From Hysterangium stoloniferum (lineage: Eukaryota > Basidiomycota > Agaricomycetes > Hysterangiales > Hysterangiaceae), in NCBI GenBank assembly GCA_015178975.1, contig WHVD01000044.1, positions 1 to 64,000 of the forward strand: a stretch of 64,000 bases of DNA, given 5' to 3'. This document shows, in pieces, positions 23,781 through 34,799 of the stretch. The position numbers and the translations under genes are program-made. How positions within the stretch are numbered: the first letter of the stretch is position 1; every line of letters starts with the position of its first letter. The notes under the pieces are model-generated. The model worked only from the letters and a program-made list of their open reading frames with translations. It was not told where the DNA came from and ran no database searches.

Positions 23781-25733
23781 TTGCTGAGCAGATACATGTA
23801 GCTTTACCCCGATGATAAAGGGAAGTGAGCGCCGTATTGAGAAAAGGGGATTCTCTATGCTGTGTTTATTGCTGTGAATTTCATACTATGCATCTTAAAT
23901 CCGAATTATCTGTAGTGACAGTCCCTTTGAGTAATGAGCAGTAAATACAGGTAAAGTTACACCCGAAGGTAACATAAAACAAACAGACCGATGTGTGACA
24001 GTACTGTGAGCACCTGCATAACTTGTATTTCACAATTCGTCGTCGGAGTGAGATTCTTTCTAATAAATGTTCAAAACTCCCTATTATTTCGGACACTGAG
24101 TCATTGGATTGAAGAGTCCCTTGGACGAAAAACGGTACAGGCTGCTATTGGAAGATACGACTTGGTACAATTAGGTGGACTTGTTTGATCTGTTTCACAT
24201 ATGCAGCAGCTCACTCTGTATCGGATAGGGTTGAGCGCGGAATCACTGTATGCCTCACGATGATCGCTCTTGAATTCCATAAAAATCCAATAGCTGACGA
24301 TGAGGTGACTTTGATCTATTCTCGCAGTATGTCCTAATATTTGCTCAACTCCTCAGCGATTATTTTTGGAGCAGTAAGCCCAGAGTCTCCTACGTTGCTC
24401 AAAAATGAATGATGGGGCCAAAGTTGCCGGAATGCTACTTTCAATTATTGAAGCGTATGTGACTGGAGAGGCGACTTGCGCAGGTTTTTTATATTTAATT
24501 AAAACGTCATGAGTTGGAGGCTGCCATGTTACTAATGGGTTTACTAGAGAAAAACAAGAAAGTCCATGTCGTTCGAGATGGCACAGCTGTACACGAAAGT
24601 AGGTGCTATATAAGTCTCCCAGCCCATGTTACAGCTGGTTCCCCACAGGCTCTTCGCTATCTCAAGAAGAATTTGTTTGAGATTAGTAAAGAGGTTTCAT
24701 GTGGACTCTCGGTTCAAGGTTATGGGGACGTTAGAGTTGGCAATGTCATTCAATCCATTCAATAGTGGAAAAGCCGGGTCTACTATAATTGACAAAAATT
24801 ACGGATTATGAGTCAAGTTCTTGGCTTGTTTTGGAATTATTCTCTTCGGACAGTATAAGCTTCTTTCCTCCAACCGTATATCTTACCCCCTACTCCGAAA
24901 GTCGGTCTGTAACCCGTCATGGAATGGCCGGTTGTTTCAAGTAAAAGCCAACTTCTCATACCGGCCTTCTCCAAGATGATCACGACTATAATATTTGTCA
25001 TAAGCATCACAACTAGGGCATGCTTTATGCCTTTGTCTCAAAGGACGTGTACTTGGAATCATCCGGTTGGATCAAGCTTGCTGCCTTATCCGTTTGCTTC
25101 GTGAAAACAGAGACATGTACTTGTGAGGTAATTGATGATGATCAATGTGGCAATTTACCAATTTCTCAGCTGACGACTATTGAAAATAGGTCAGTGGCAA
25201 TCTGCCAATCGTTTTAGAAATATACGCACGGCTTTGATCCAAAACGTGTTTTTTCGTTTTGCAAGCTTTTATTTTCAAAAATTCGTCGAATTCCAAGTGA
25301 TTGAAAAAATTTAACACATAAAGCTGATATTGAGTCTAAGTTCAAAGATATTAAAGGCTGTGTGCTCCGGGCTCTCAACTTTACAGAAGTCATGTAACTA
25401 AGGTTTGAAAAGACACACTCCTGCTGTTATCGAACTTCCCAGTCACTAAGATCCGGGTACATGGATCTAACCCGAGGCCGGGGAATCGGTATTGAGAATA
25501 CTGATGGCGAATTAAAATACTTTATCGTGCTTATGCTTTCACAAGACACTAGGATCGAGGCATCTTGGGAATTCGATGGGATGAAACATGACTGAAATTT
25601 CTTGTGGACATTGCAGGACCTAGATATTCCACCAGTCCGGATGCAAGACAGCGCATCCTTTAGATACAGTTTAAATTATATAGAAGCCTTTCACAGATGT
25701 CCTTTATGGCGGACTTTAAGTTTGAATACTCAT
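23781..25733. other. Intergenic with unrecognised ORF remains
   Basis: Gap between DLD1 and MET8 on converging strands. Apart from the reading-frame remains at about 24226-24765 I see nothing I can assign. 24800-25733 has only short frames. Confidence 0.45.
24226..24765 (+). pseudogene. Unrecognised protein, possibly a decayed multi-exon gene
   Basis: A coding-like stretch reads HELEAAMLLMGLLEKNKK and continues HVVRDGTAVHESRCYISLP, AHVTAGSPQALRYLKKNLFE, to a stop at 24763-24765. Upstream pieces (VERGITVCLTMIALEFHK near 24235 and KVAGMLLSIIEAYVTGEAT near 24420) look like the same protein in other frames, but I could not join all of them with good splice sites. It may be a real multi-exon gene or a decayed one. 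I do not recognise the family. Confidence 0.3.
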
Positions 25734-26591
25734 TTACCATGCGCGGCGTTGCATGATAAATAATATAATGGTCGTCATAGCCATTCCACCAACAAGGCCC
25801 GTCATGAATGGCCTCATTGATAATGTCAATGAAGCATTTCTGGACGGCACCGAATTGCGATTGCGCTGTTGCCCTAAATTTTGGACGAAAATTTCTGGAG
25901 ACTTAGGGACAAGCCCTGTCTCCCATCCTAGGTCAAGAAGCCGCTCCATACTCTCCTCATCTAGACTTGCTAGTTCGTCAATTTCCCAGGCTTCACATAA
26001 CTTTGACATCCAGCGCATTCTTCGTCGGCCTATATCACCCCCAATTTCCGGCACCCTTTCCCTGAGCTTTCGTCTGAGTTGCCCCACCTTCTCCACCGCC
26101 GTGCCCACACCTTCCGGGAGGGAGCCTTCGAGTCTTTTTTTGACTAAGTTTGCAAGTTTGGGACCATTCCCATTGGTAGATATCAGTATCTGAAGGGGGC
26201 CACGGCGGATGATGGAGCCAAAATAGAAGTCGCATGCGGGAGGATCGTCAGCGACATTAATGGGAATGTGCCGTTCGCGACACTGAGCAGCTATGGACCG
26301 ACTTGTTGTGACGTCGTCCAAAGCTGTGAGAACCATACTAGGCGAAAACCTCTCAATGTCAATATCTTCAAAAAGGCGATCATGGTATGCTATCGAGTAG
26401 ATGGGGTTGCTTAGAAGAGGAATTATGTTTCGATGAAGAGGGGAGGGGGCGATGAGTATGACAAGAGCATCGGCGGAAAGAAGAGCGGCAAGTCGATGTG
26501 CGGCCACTTCGCCGCCGCCGACAAGTAAAACGGGACGGGCTTTGAGCTGCCAGGCAATGAGTAGAGAGCCTCCGGGTTCAGGCTCGGTCAT
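25734..26591 (-). CDS. MET8: Siroheme synthase Met8 (precorrin-2 dehydrogenase / ferrochelatase)
   Basis: Bifunctional enzyme that oxidises precorrin-2 to sirohydrochlorin with NAD and inserts iron to make siroheme, the cofactor of sulfite and nitrite reductases. It is an intronless 285-aa frame from the ATG at 26591 (MTEPEPGGSLLIAWQL). NAD-binding loop VLLVGGGEVAAHRL comes first, then VLTALDD (catalytic Asp region), INVADDPPACDFYFGSIIRRG, LQILISTNGNGPKLANLVKKR, and the family C-terminal helices. Unlike yeast Met8 it ends with a hydrophobic segment (FMTGLVGGMAMTTIILFIM) and a basic tail QRRAW, suggesting membrane anchoring. Its start is only 59 bp from that of TRAPPC13. A GTG at 26621 opens a longer frame but is an unlikely start. 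Confidence 0.92.
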   Translation of the reverse strand: MTEPEPGGSLLIAWQLKARPVLLVGGGEVAAHRLAALLSADALVILIAPSPLHRNIIPLLSNPIYSIAYHDRLFEDIDIERFSPSMVLTALDDVTTSRSIAAQCRERHIPINVADDPPACDFYFGSIIRRGPLQILISTNGNGPKLANLVKKRLEGSLPEGVGTAVEKVGQLRRKLRERVPEIGGDIGRRRMRWMSKLCEAWEIDELASLDEESMERLLDLGWETGLVPKSPEIFVQNLGQQRNRNSVPSRNASLTLSMRPFMTGLVGGMAMTTIILFIMQRRAW

Positions 26592-26650
26592 GTTATTATG
26601 AACGCGTCCATTGCCGCCCACACTCCCGATTCATTAGGAAGCTTTGTACA

Positions 26651-28817
26651 ATGGACACACCAAATCACTTATTAGCATTGAAAGTAATGCGGGTTTCTGT
26701 CAGTCGTCTGATAATATATGTTCTTTCATGCTGTCTTTGACAATGCAACCCGCAGCGACCATCATTGGCAAGCTCATGGCAGCCCTTTTTTACCAGCTCG
26801 CCTTCGTTGTCAGCACACGCAACAGAGTCGCTCCTTTCTCTGCAAGGGAAAGAGCCCATGCCTAACCATCCAAAGACACTTCGCGATTTATCTCATGCAT
26901 CACAGCTTCTTACTTTACCGTCTGCGTTTGGTGCTATTCAACTAGGCGAGACATTCACAAGCTGTCTATGCGTCAATAATGAAGCAAAGGTAGAAGTGGA
27001 GGGTGTTTTCTTGCGGATTGAGATGCAGACAGCGACCAACAAAGTTCTGCTTGCTGAGGTCGGCGGCCCAGATCAACGCCTGCGGCCAGCGGAGGTCCTT
27101 GAGACTGTCGTCAGTCACGAAATGAAGGAACTAGGACAACATGTACTAGCATGCCAAGTATCATATCGCTTTCCATCATCTATAAGGGACCCTCCTACTG
27201 GAACGGCAGACTCAACGGATCCCTCCTTGCAGTCATTTCGCAAATATTATAAATTTGTCGTGAGTTCAATTGCATGTCGCCATATTATTACAACTTGACA
27301 AAGTGGACGGCGCGGTAGGTGACGAACCCCCTCAATGTCAAAACAAAGGTACATGTTCCTCGTTCACCTGTAGCCCTGCTATCAAGGACAGAGAGAGAGA
27401 AAATCTTTCTCGAAATTCATGTCCAGAATCTCACACAAGAGTCAATGTGGTTTGAGCGTATGAAGTTCGAGTGCGTCGAAGGGTGGTCAGCAGTTGATGG
27501 TAATATATCTCAAGAAACTGGCAAGAATATCTTTTCGGGCTCTATTGCTATCATGCAACCCCAAGATGTTCGACAATACGTATACATTCTAATGCCAACT
27601 ACGATTCCCTCATTTCCATTGGTGTACCCCCCTGGCACAGTGATTCCCCTGGGTCGCTTAGATCTTTCATGGCGGTCTCCCTTTGGTGAACCCGGTCGTC
27701 TTTTAACCTCAGTAAGCAGTAACCTCACTTAAACCAGACAATATGTGATGTCTATCTCTTGTAGCTTCTTACCCGACGTATACCCATCCCTCCTGCACAA
27801 CCTGGCCCTTCCGCCATACCACCTCATCTCCAACCATCTAGACCACGTTCTCCTCAACTTTCGACATCCCGCCCTTCATCACCACCTGGCTCTCCCACAC
27901 CATTTAAACCTCGACCACCGTCCCAACAGATGGGTCGTCCCCAGTCGCCCGCCTTAACCAGCTCTTCTCCGGCTCCTCCAGCTCCTCCATTGCCACCTGA
28001 TCTCGAAGTTGACCTCGTCGTCAGTTCCATCCCTAGCGCAGGTATAAAACTGGAGCATCCATTCACAGTGAAGTTAGAGCTTACAGTCTCTGGTATCCTT
28101 CCCATGCCGGACAAGGCACGGCTGTTGCACCTTATGGTCCAACACGTTCAACATTCAAGGGTGCCACCGCCTACTGCCCCTCTTCCACACGAATCAACAC
28201 CAAACTTGTCGCTGGTGACCTCCCCCCGAGATTCACCACGTCCCTCATTAGATATGGCCAGTCCCCGTCCTTACATATCTCGCTCATTCCGACAAGAAGC
28301 TGATCTAACAGAGAGCTCACCCACCATGTCTCCCCGGAAAGGTATGACATTCAACTTTGGCCCAAGTCTAGCCCACTCCTACTCTGAGCCGCCAACGGCA
28401 ACTCCAAGCGCGTCTGCGTCGACCATGGTTCCTGTCTCAATCGAACCCACTCAATCCATCCGCCTCCCGTCCCCCTTTTCGCCAACAATGAAGCCACGAA
28501 CAGTTTTACCACTTGGAGCGTCCGTCATATCGATCCCACCCCTTCAATTGATGCAACCTGCCCCTGTAACTTCCACGCCTGCGGTGGCTGCACCTGGGCC
28601 TAGTATTAAAGGGGAAGCGCGTCAATGTTTTGAATGCACGTATATCCCTACGTGTAAAGGGCTCACAGCAGTGGGTGGACTCCGTGTGCTGTTGCTCGAA
28701 GACAGGGAAGTGGAGGGAGGCGACGAAGACACCTTGCAACACCTGCCAATTATGAATGCGGAGGCTAAAATTTTGCGGGAATGGGACACTCTAGCAGAGG
28801 TTTGGGTTATAGATTAA
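26651..28817 (+). CDS. TRAPPC13: TRAPP complex subunit 13 homologue (DUF974)
   Basis: Subunit of a TRAPP tethering complex acting in vesicle traffic and autophagy. Four exons: 26651-26692, 26756-27259, 27319-27711, 27765-28817, giving 663 aa; introns 53-63 nt, frame exact. The 14-codon first exon (MDTPNHLLALKVMR) precedes RPSLASSWQPFFTSSPS. Family blocks: LTLPSAFGAIQLGETFTSCL, FLRIEMQTATNKVLL, VSYRFPS, FRKYYKFVVTNPLNVKTKVH, IFLEIHVQNLTQESMWFERM, LDLSWRSPFGEPGRLLTS. A long Pro/Ser-rich insert (about residues 315-375) separates this from the C-terminal beta domain (GIKLEHPFTVKLELTVSG). Such inserts vary in fungi. Confidence 0.92.
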
Positions 28818-28968
28818 TAGTATTATCATATTTATAACCGATATCATCATTTAATGCGTCAGTTATGTTTGTGCATGCGTAAGGTATATCATCGCTCATG
28901 ATGTAATCAAGCGTATTCTCGCAATAAGTCCAATTGTGTATCCCTCAAAAACTCCCCAGCTATGCAAG

Positions 28969-30730
28969 CTATCTCGTCCATGGTTGACTGATGAGCCGTT
29001 GCACGGATATTAGGGCTTGATATCGAACATCGGGATTGTCGTGACTCATTAGCTCCATAACCCGCCGTTTCGCACCGAGATCATCAACGATTCTAAGTCA
29101 ACGTAAGACAAACGCATCGTGATCAAAGAAACTGCGCACTTCTTTCCGCGATCATAGTGTTTGACATATTGTCCGACATCATGCGCCGCAACTGCCAAGA
29201 CTAACGGATCCTTGGATTCGGTTAGAAGTTTGACCAAAGTCCTGAACATAATATATCAGCGGTAGCCATGTTTGAACGACGAATAACTCACTTAAGCTGC
29301 TCATAGTCCTTCTCGTTCAGCTTTGTAGCATTTTCACTCCAAAATGCCTCAGATGTATGGACAGGCGACCATAGCAGATGTCCAGAGGACAATTCAGATG
29401 CGTACTCGTCATATGTGCTGTATATTTTATATGAAGTCAGTGGTTGTCAACGATATACGAAAGATATATTACGTGAGGTTCTGGAAATGCACTGTAAGCT
29501 CGTCCTTCAGGTACTGCACGTCCTCCACGATCTCATCGTCAGACCACTTGCGACCAGAAAGGTTTCGGATGAAAGGAAGAAGTTTCACCACGAACATTGC
29601 AGGAAGGTTCTGTGAAGGGGCTTTAGAAACAAGGTTCTGGGAATGCCGTGAGCATGTGAATGATGTGACACAGTGAAAGTATTCACTCGGAATGTAGCTA
29701 CTACTACGCGAACAACTTTCTCCTTGACGGCAGATTGGGCAATGTCAGTCAAAACAGGGATGATATCATATTTACTAAGAGCGGACTTCAGCTACCTCAG
29801 GAGGAATTGTTGAGGAAGCTCACGCATTGATTTTTTCCGCGACTTCTTGTTCAAATGTTACAAGCCATAGACAAAAACCAACTTGGTAGGACATCTGGGG
29901 TCCTGGGTTCGACTTCAAAATCTCTACGAGACTGGCGAGGCAGTCAGCGATGGCGGTCAGATTCCGAATATCAACAAACCCTGCTAAGACACCAGTCTTT
30001 TGCCACACGGCCGAACGGGCTTGTGCGCGTGTCAGTAACGACTCCAGACACTGAACAGCAACATCTCGTTTGTTGATATTCGTGGATTGTACCATAGAGG
30101 CAAGCGTGTTCAGGAATGGCGTCAGAACTTCTGGTGGCAAGATCGCTGTTTCCGAGGATAGGAGGATGGTTAGAATTTGAGATGCTTTAAGTTGTGTGAA
30201 TTCATCATTCGTATCAATTGCTCTGTTAATCTATCAAAATAACGTATTAGGAACAGGGATGTGCGAACCTTAGAAGGGGTTGGTAAGGTAATTCTTGGTC
30301 CCATTCCACTGCATTTGTGAACAAGGGTAGCCGCTCCTCATGGTCTATATTAAAAGACGTCATCAGAAGGGGAGCATCTTCTTTGACGATCTAGCATTAC
30401 CTGCTATCGCATCGGCAATAGCTACCAGAAGCCATTGTAGAGTATCGACTCTTGCAAGTTTTTTCAACAGCCTCAAATACAATTGGACATATGTCTGCGC
30501 CGAGGTCACAAGTATCGACTCAACCTTCACCCGAGGTTGGCGTTCAACACGCTTTATTAGACTAAGTTCCTCCGACGTCAGAAGCCCAGCACGTTGGTAG
30601 CCCTATCCACGAATTAGTCTAGTAACCTGAGATATAATACTGAAGTAGTTACCTCCCAGGGCACTGGTTTCGAACGAATCTTAGAAGAGGCTTCGTCAAG
30701 GAACAAATTCGACACCAAGGATATCGACAT
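28969..30730 (-). CDS. VMA13: Vacuolar H+-ATPase subunit H (Vma13)
   Basis: Regulatory V1 subunit that activates ATP-driven proton pumping and silences the free V1 sector. Start chosen at 30730 ([32 protein letters not shown]); the frame is open further upstream but the family begins here. HEAT/ARM-repeat body: [77 protein letters not shown]. The C-terminal domain includes [33 protein letters not shown] and [20 protein letters not shown], ending RLISQPWTR at 28969. Several short introns are present. Divergent from the mL46 gene with 76 bp between start codons. Confidence 0.92.
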
Positions 30731-30806
30731 AATAACAGGCTCGCGTCCAAGTCGACTGTGACGAAAGAGGCAATATTGAGACTCCGACAGGCTTTTCTGA
30801 AGGTTC

Positions 30807-32004
30807 ATGGCCAGTAAAGCCTCAACGTCTCTGTTGGTGACTTCCATTAGAAGCCATAGACATACTTCAAGGAAATGTAAGTTGTCATACGACTGGTTTT
30901 ATAAGACTTTTTTGTTTAAAAGGGCGAGCAGGTCTATCACACAACCCGCAGAAGTCGAGACGAGCATATAGCACAATTCACGAGGTAGAGTCTCCTGTGG
31001 AAAGCCCGGAAACCCCTCACCACGACGAACGAAAATATTTTATCCAAACCGCCATTCTTCTCAATCGATCTCCCACTTTATCCCATCCTCCCACCTCATT
31101 TGAGGCTGCATATTATGAATACAATGCCAAGATTGGACGTGCACTATTCAACCCTTTTCCATACCAATTTTATTTCAAGAGCGGGTCTGTTTTAAAAAGC
31201 CAGTTTAACAAAGAGGAGCGACTGCGAGACAAAGAAGCCTTTAATTGGGCAAAAAAACCTAGACGAGGCAAACATAACGCGGAGTTAAAATCAGGCAAGA
31301 CCCTACACCCTGCAAAAGATTCATCAAATGAGGAAACTGAGGAACAAATCAAGGCACCAGTACCATTGGATGAACCACCTAAAATCAGCGCAGGCGGCTC
31401 GACGATTGCCATTAGTGGTATGATGGCGAAGGAGGAAGAGGAGGAAATCATGTCTCGCACAACGGATGCCGATTTGCGTAAAGATGTCAAGAGTCTGGAT
31501 CGGAAGGGTCATCGCAATCTTTATCTATTAATAAAAAGAGGGAAGGGGTTACCTGACTGGACACTACCTGGTGCGCAGGGGGGACTAAGATACGGGGAGC
31601 TATTACACGAAGTAAGCTCATTTGCGTCGTCGATGTATTTTTCGTCTTAAAAAAGGGTATAGGCTGCAGAGCGGGAGCTGTATGCAGATTGTGGTGTTAA
31701 CATCGATGCATGGATAGTTGGTCGTCATCCTATTGGTTACATGGATGACCGATTGCCATCGACCTTGCAATCCACTGGCCAATACGCTGGATGCAAGGTA
31801 CAACATTACTTACATGCCATAGAAATTTACTGATATAGTCATTTCAACCAGACATTTTTTTTCAAGGCACATATCATGGCAGGCCAAGTTGATCCTACTA
31901 CTGGATCCCTTGCTGACTTTGCATGGATGACAAAAAGCGAAGTGAGAAAGGCGGTAAAACCAGAATATTGGACCAATATCCGAGATATCATGTCAGATTT
32001 CTAG
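30807..32004 (+). CDS. MRPL17: Mitochondrial large-subunit ribosomal protein mL46
   Basis: Mitoribosome large-subunit protein of the NUDIX-fold mL46 family (yeast Mrpl17). Four exons: 30807-30876, 30923-31611, 31663-31797, 31852-32004, giving 348 aa; introns 46-54 nt. Exon 1 supplies the only suitable ATG and a mitochondrial presequence (MASKASTSLLVTSIRSHRHT); without it the main frame has no ATG. Family blocks: YFIQTAILLNRSPTLSHPP, IGRALFNPFPYQFYFKSGS, RGKGLPDWTLPGAQGG (NUDIX-like), AERELYADCGVNIDAWIVGR, HPIGYM, TFFFKAHIMAGQVDP, DFAWMTKSEV. The middle has an acidic/basic low-complexity insert. Confidence 0.92.
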
Positions 32005-32044
32005 CTAATAGTATCAAATACATGTTAAGCTAATATGATCTGAG

Positions 32045-33430
32045 CTATCGAGTGCCAGGAGCAGCGATGGCTTTCTGTGTATCCTTTCCTCCCATTTTCT
32101 GCGCATCATCGAATCGCCTGACGACAAGTTGACAATTTGTTGTCTGGCATATGTGTCTTGCTCCAACTTTCACTTCTTCTGGGAATATTTGCAGGCCAGC
32201 GGCCTTTTCGACTGCATCCACTGGTACAATGAACCCTTTTAAAGGCGCATCATGTGGAATCGGAGCATTTGGTAGAACAAATGCTCCGGCAGATACTTCT
32301 GAGATATGGGGGGTACTTGGGGATACTGGTCGTGTAGTCAACACAACCTTTGCGAAGTGTGTTGGAACAGCTACATTGGGAGGGTTCCCAATAACCTCGT
32401 ATGTCTGCCTCATACTCAGTGAAGAATTCAAACACAGCTTCGGGTGTAGCTCACAACACGAGATTTGCCATCCGTGTCCAGTTTGGGAAGGTATAACGGT
32501 ATTGTGAATACATACACATCGCTGAATGATTGTGTTAGATCCCGGCACCATCGTTCTAAATACGCCCAATCTAGAACAAAAACTAAGTGGAAAAGAAATA
32601 GTAATTAGTTTTTTTTACTAGACGTACAATGCCTATTGAACCCGTTACCGACTTGTGGGGCGATGTTGGACAACAGGAAAGTTTCATCCATTGCTTCCTG
32701 CCAACAGGTATCGTCAGTGTTCGATTTGAACCCGAGGACACATCCCATCAGAGAAACAGCACCTGTGATATTTTTGCGTCGGCGGCAGGTACCCTGAGAA
32801 TATCGTAAGAATCTGAGAATTTAAATCTTCGCAGGAGGCTAACATATGCCCTCTATCATAGCCGCTTTTGAAATAATCGGCAAGACGAGCCCTGAAGAAT
32901 GTAGGTATATCTTTATCTTCCTCGAATGTTGACTTGGAACGATCTCCTGTTTCGGTGGCAGTGACCGGTTCAAGAGCAGATTGTCCTAGCATCGCACGGG
33001 TTAAATGTTCCGCTGTCTTTAGAAACTCGTTACGGGGAACACGTTGTTCAAGAGTAGCACTTTCTACAAACCCAGGAAGGGTGGCGTAAACGTCTATCGT
33101 ATCCGGCCACATATACTTTACGGGTCAATAAGTCTGAAATCGGACCTGGTTTGTTTTGGAAGCATGAATCGACACTATTACAAAGAAGTTAATATTCTTA
33201 CCAGGGTGGCCATACTTCAAAACACTTCCTGGAAACTCTTTGGCTTGTAAAGCACTTGAATGACCTGTTCTTTGCAATTCGACTCCCGGGGATACCGTGC
33301 TAGTCAAAGAAACTGGAACAGAGCTAGGTAGCTGCTCCTGCCTTCTACGTGTGATTGCAACAGCGGTCCCTGCACCGATTACTGCACCCACGGCAAAAAC
33401 GGCAGCATGTACAACAGTAGAGCTAGGCAT
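32045..33430 (-). CDS. NUC1: Mitochondrial nuclease Nuc1 (endonuclease G)
   Basis: DNA/RNA non-specific beta-beta-alpha-metal nuclease of mitochondria, linked to mtDNA turnover and cell death. Exon 1 (33430-33202) encodes a hydrophobic N-terminal segment (AAVFAVGAVIGAGTAVAI) followed by arginines, consistent with intermembrane-space anchoring. Spliced sequence: KYGHPDLLTRKVYVAGYDRR, LRHPSWTAEHL, DRSKSTFEEDKDIPTFFRAR, and the catalytic YDRGHM motif. Next are the region resembling MDETFLLSNIAPQVG and the C-terminal NVAVPTHFAKVVL, with AFVLPNAPIPHDAPLKGFIV. Introns include 33134-33201 and 33017-33071. The stop is at 32045. Confidence 0.92.
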
Positions 33431-33925
33431 GTCGATTTCAGGTATCGGACAGTGTCCTTCTTTGTCGGAAAACGGGCAAGCGCCGGGAGACGCGTCTTGT
33501 CACTTGTGCGGTCAAATGTGACTTTGTATCCGAGTCGTGCCATACACAGACGGGATGTAGTTACACACAGTAAAATCAGCCTGTTACAAATTTTTCATGG
33601 CTAAAGGTATAGTAGGAAGAATGGTATATGTTAGAGTCTTTATGAAATAGCTACTATGCTGTGTAGTTGGCGTGAACCGATTGATTTCCCTCAACGATCA
33701 TAACAGTCCTAGTCTAGATAATCAAAGAATATTGCATAGATGCTAGGGGAATCATTGCTCCGACAAGTGTACAAAATGGCCAGTAATGGACAGGTGGTAA
33801 GCTGCGGTAACACACAGCAACATGGGAGCGAGCTTATGCACTTGAGGGAAGCTGTAGATTAATATATACAAACAAGGAATCATACGATCGCCGTGGAATC
33901 CATGCGAATAGAAACGTTCAACATT

Positions 33926-34799
33926 CTACGACGAGGGGTTCATAACAGGTCGGCAGTGCCGCATTAATTGAGCTTTGAATTCTGTAATAACTTTGTTTAG
34001 AACAACTTGTGAGAAAGGTTAACCACATACCATCTGGGCGGTCCCAGAGTTCACTAGCTTCCACGTTCAGTGGCGAGGAATTGTTCGGTTCTGAGGTGCC
34101 AGAAATCAATTGTCATTTTTTCTACAGCTTGTTCCTGACTGGTTCCAGCACTCACCACCAAGTAGACTCTGCAGACTCAAAAGTATTGTGTGTACGCTAT
34201 AAATTGCACTCCACTGCTCCCGTAAGATATCAAGGCAAATAGCGCCTTGCAGATCGACATTAGGGTGATAACACGGAGTACTGGGGTCGAACACAATGAC
34301 CGGTGGCACATATGGATAATTGTGCGGGAATGTGATACATATTTTAAATGTAAGATTATGGTAATACTGAACGTGGCCAATGAGATAACAAAGGATGGGT
34401 CAAGAAGGCACGTACCGTTCCCGCCGGGCCCTCAATAGTACCAACCCATTCGAAGAGATTCGAATCCGTCTTTGGGAACGCAGACTGTCGGAACAGAATG
34501 AGTACCATCACATAAATCTGACAAAATAGAGGCATACAATGCCAGGTGAGGAAGACATCTCCAAAATTGCTGTCAACATAGAGTCGCGCTGTGTTGCATC
34601 CAAAGACACTTACCATGAGAGTCATTAATTCATTCCCAAGCCTAGAATAATGTTTCTAAGGACAGCACGCTCTCCCAGCACGGGTGGAAACTCACCGTTT
34701 GGTAACGCTTCCGCCAACCTCACTAGACGTGGTCGATGAAGCGGGTTTGTTCGTCGCGTTGGAATTACGCGGTAACGAGGGAGATGAATACGATGTCAT
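33926..34799 (-). CDS. UBC11: Ubiquitin-conjugating enzyme E2, UBE2C/Ubc11 type
   Basis: E2 that works with the anaphase-promoting complex in mitosis. The first exon (34799-34696) gives a Ser/Thr-rich N-terminal extension ([20 protein letters not shown]) ending SVTKR, as in UBE2C. Then [49 protein letters not shown], and the active-site region [20 protein letters not shown] with the catalytic Cys. Next are [20 protein letters not shown] and [20 protein letters not shown], ending NPSS. Five or six short introns. The Cys-Leu-Asp-Ile-Leu context and the N-terminal extension favour UBE2C over other E2 classes. Confidence 0.9.

Noticed and set aside
26592-26621. Longer MET8 start at 26621
   Set aside because: The codon is GTG and the extension matches nothing; the ATG at 26591 directly precedes the conserved N-terminus.
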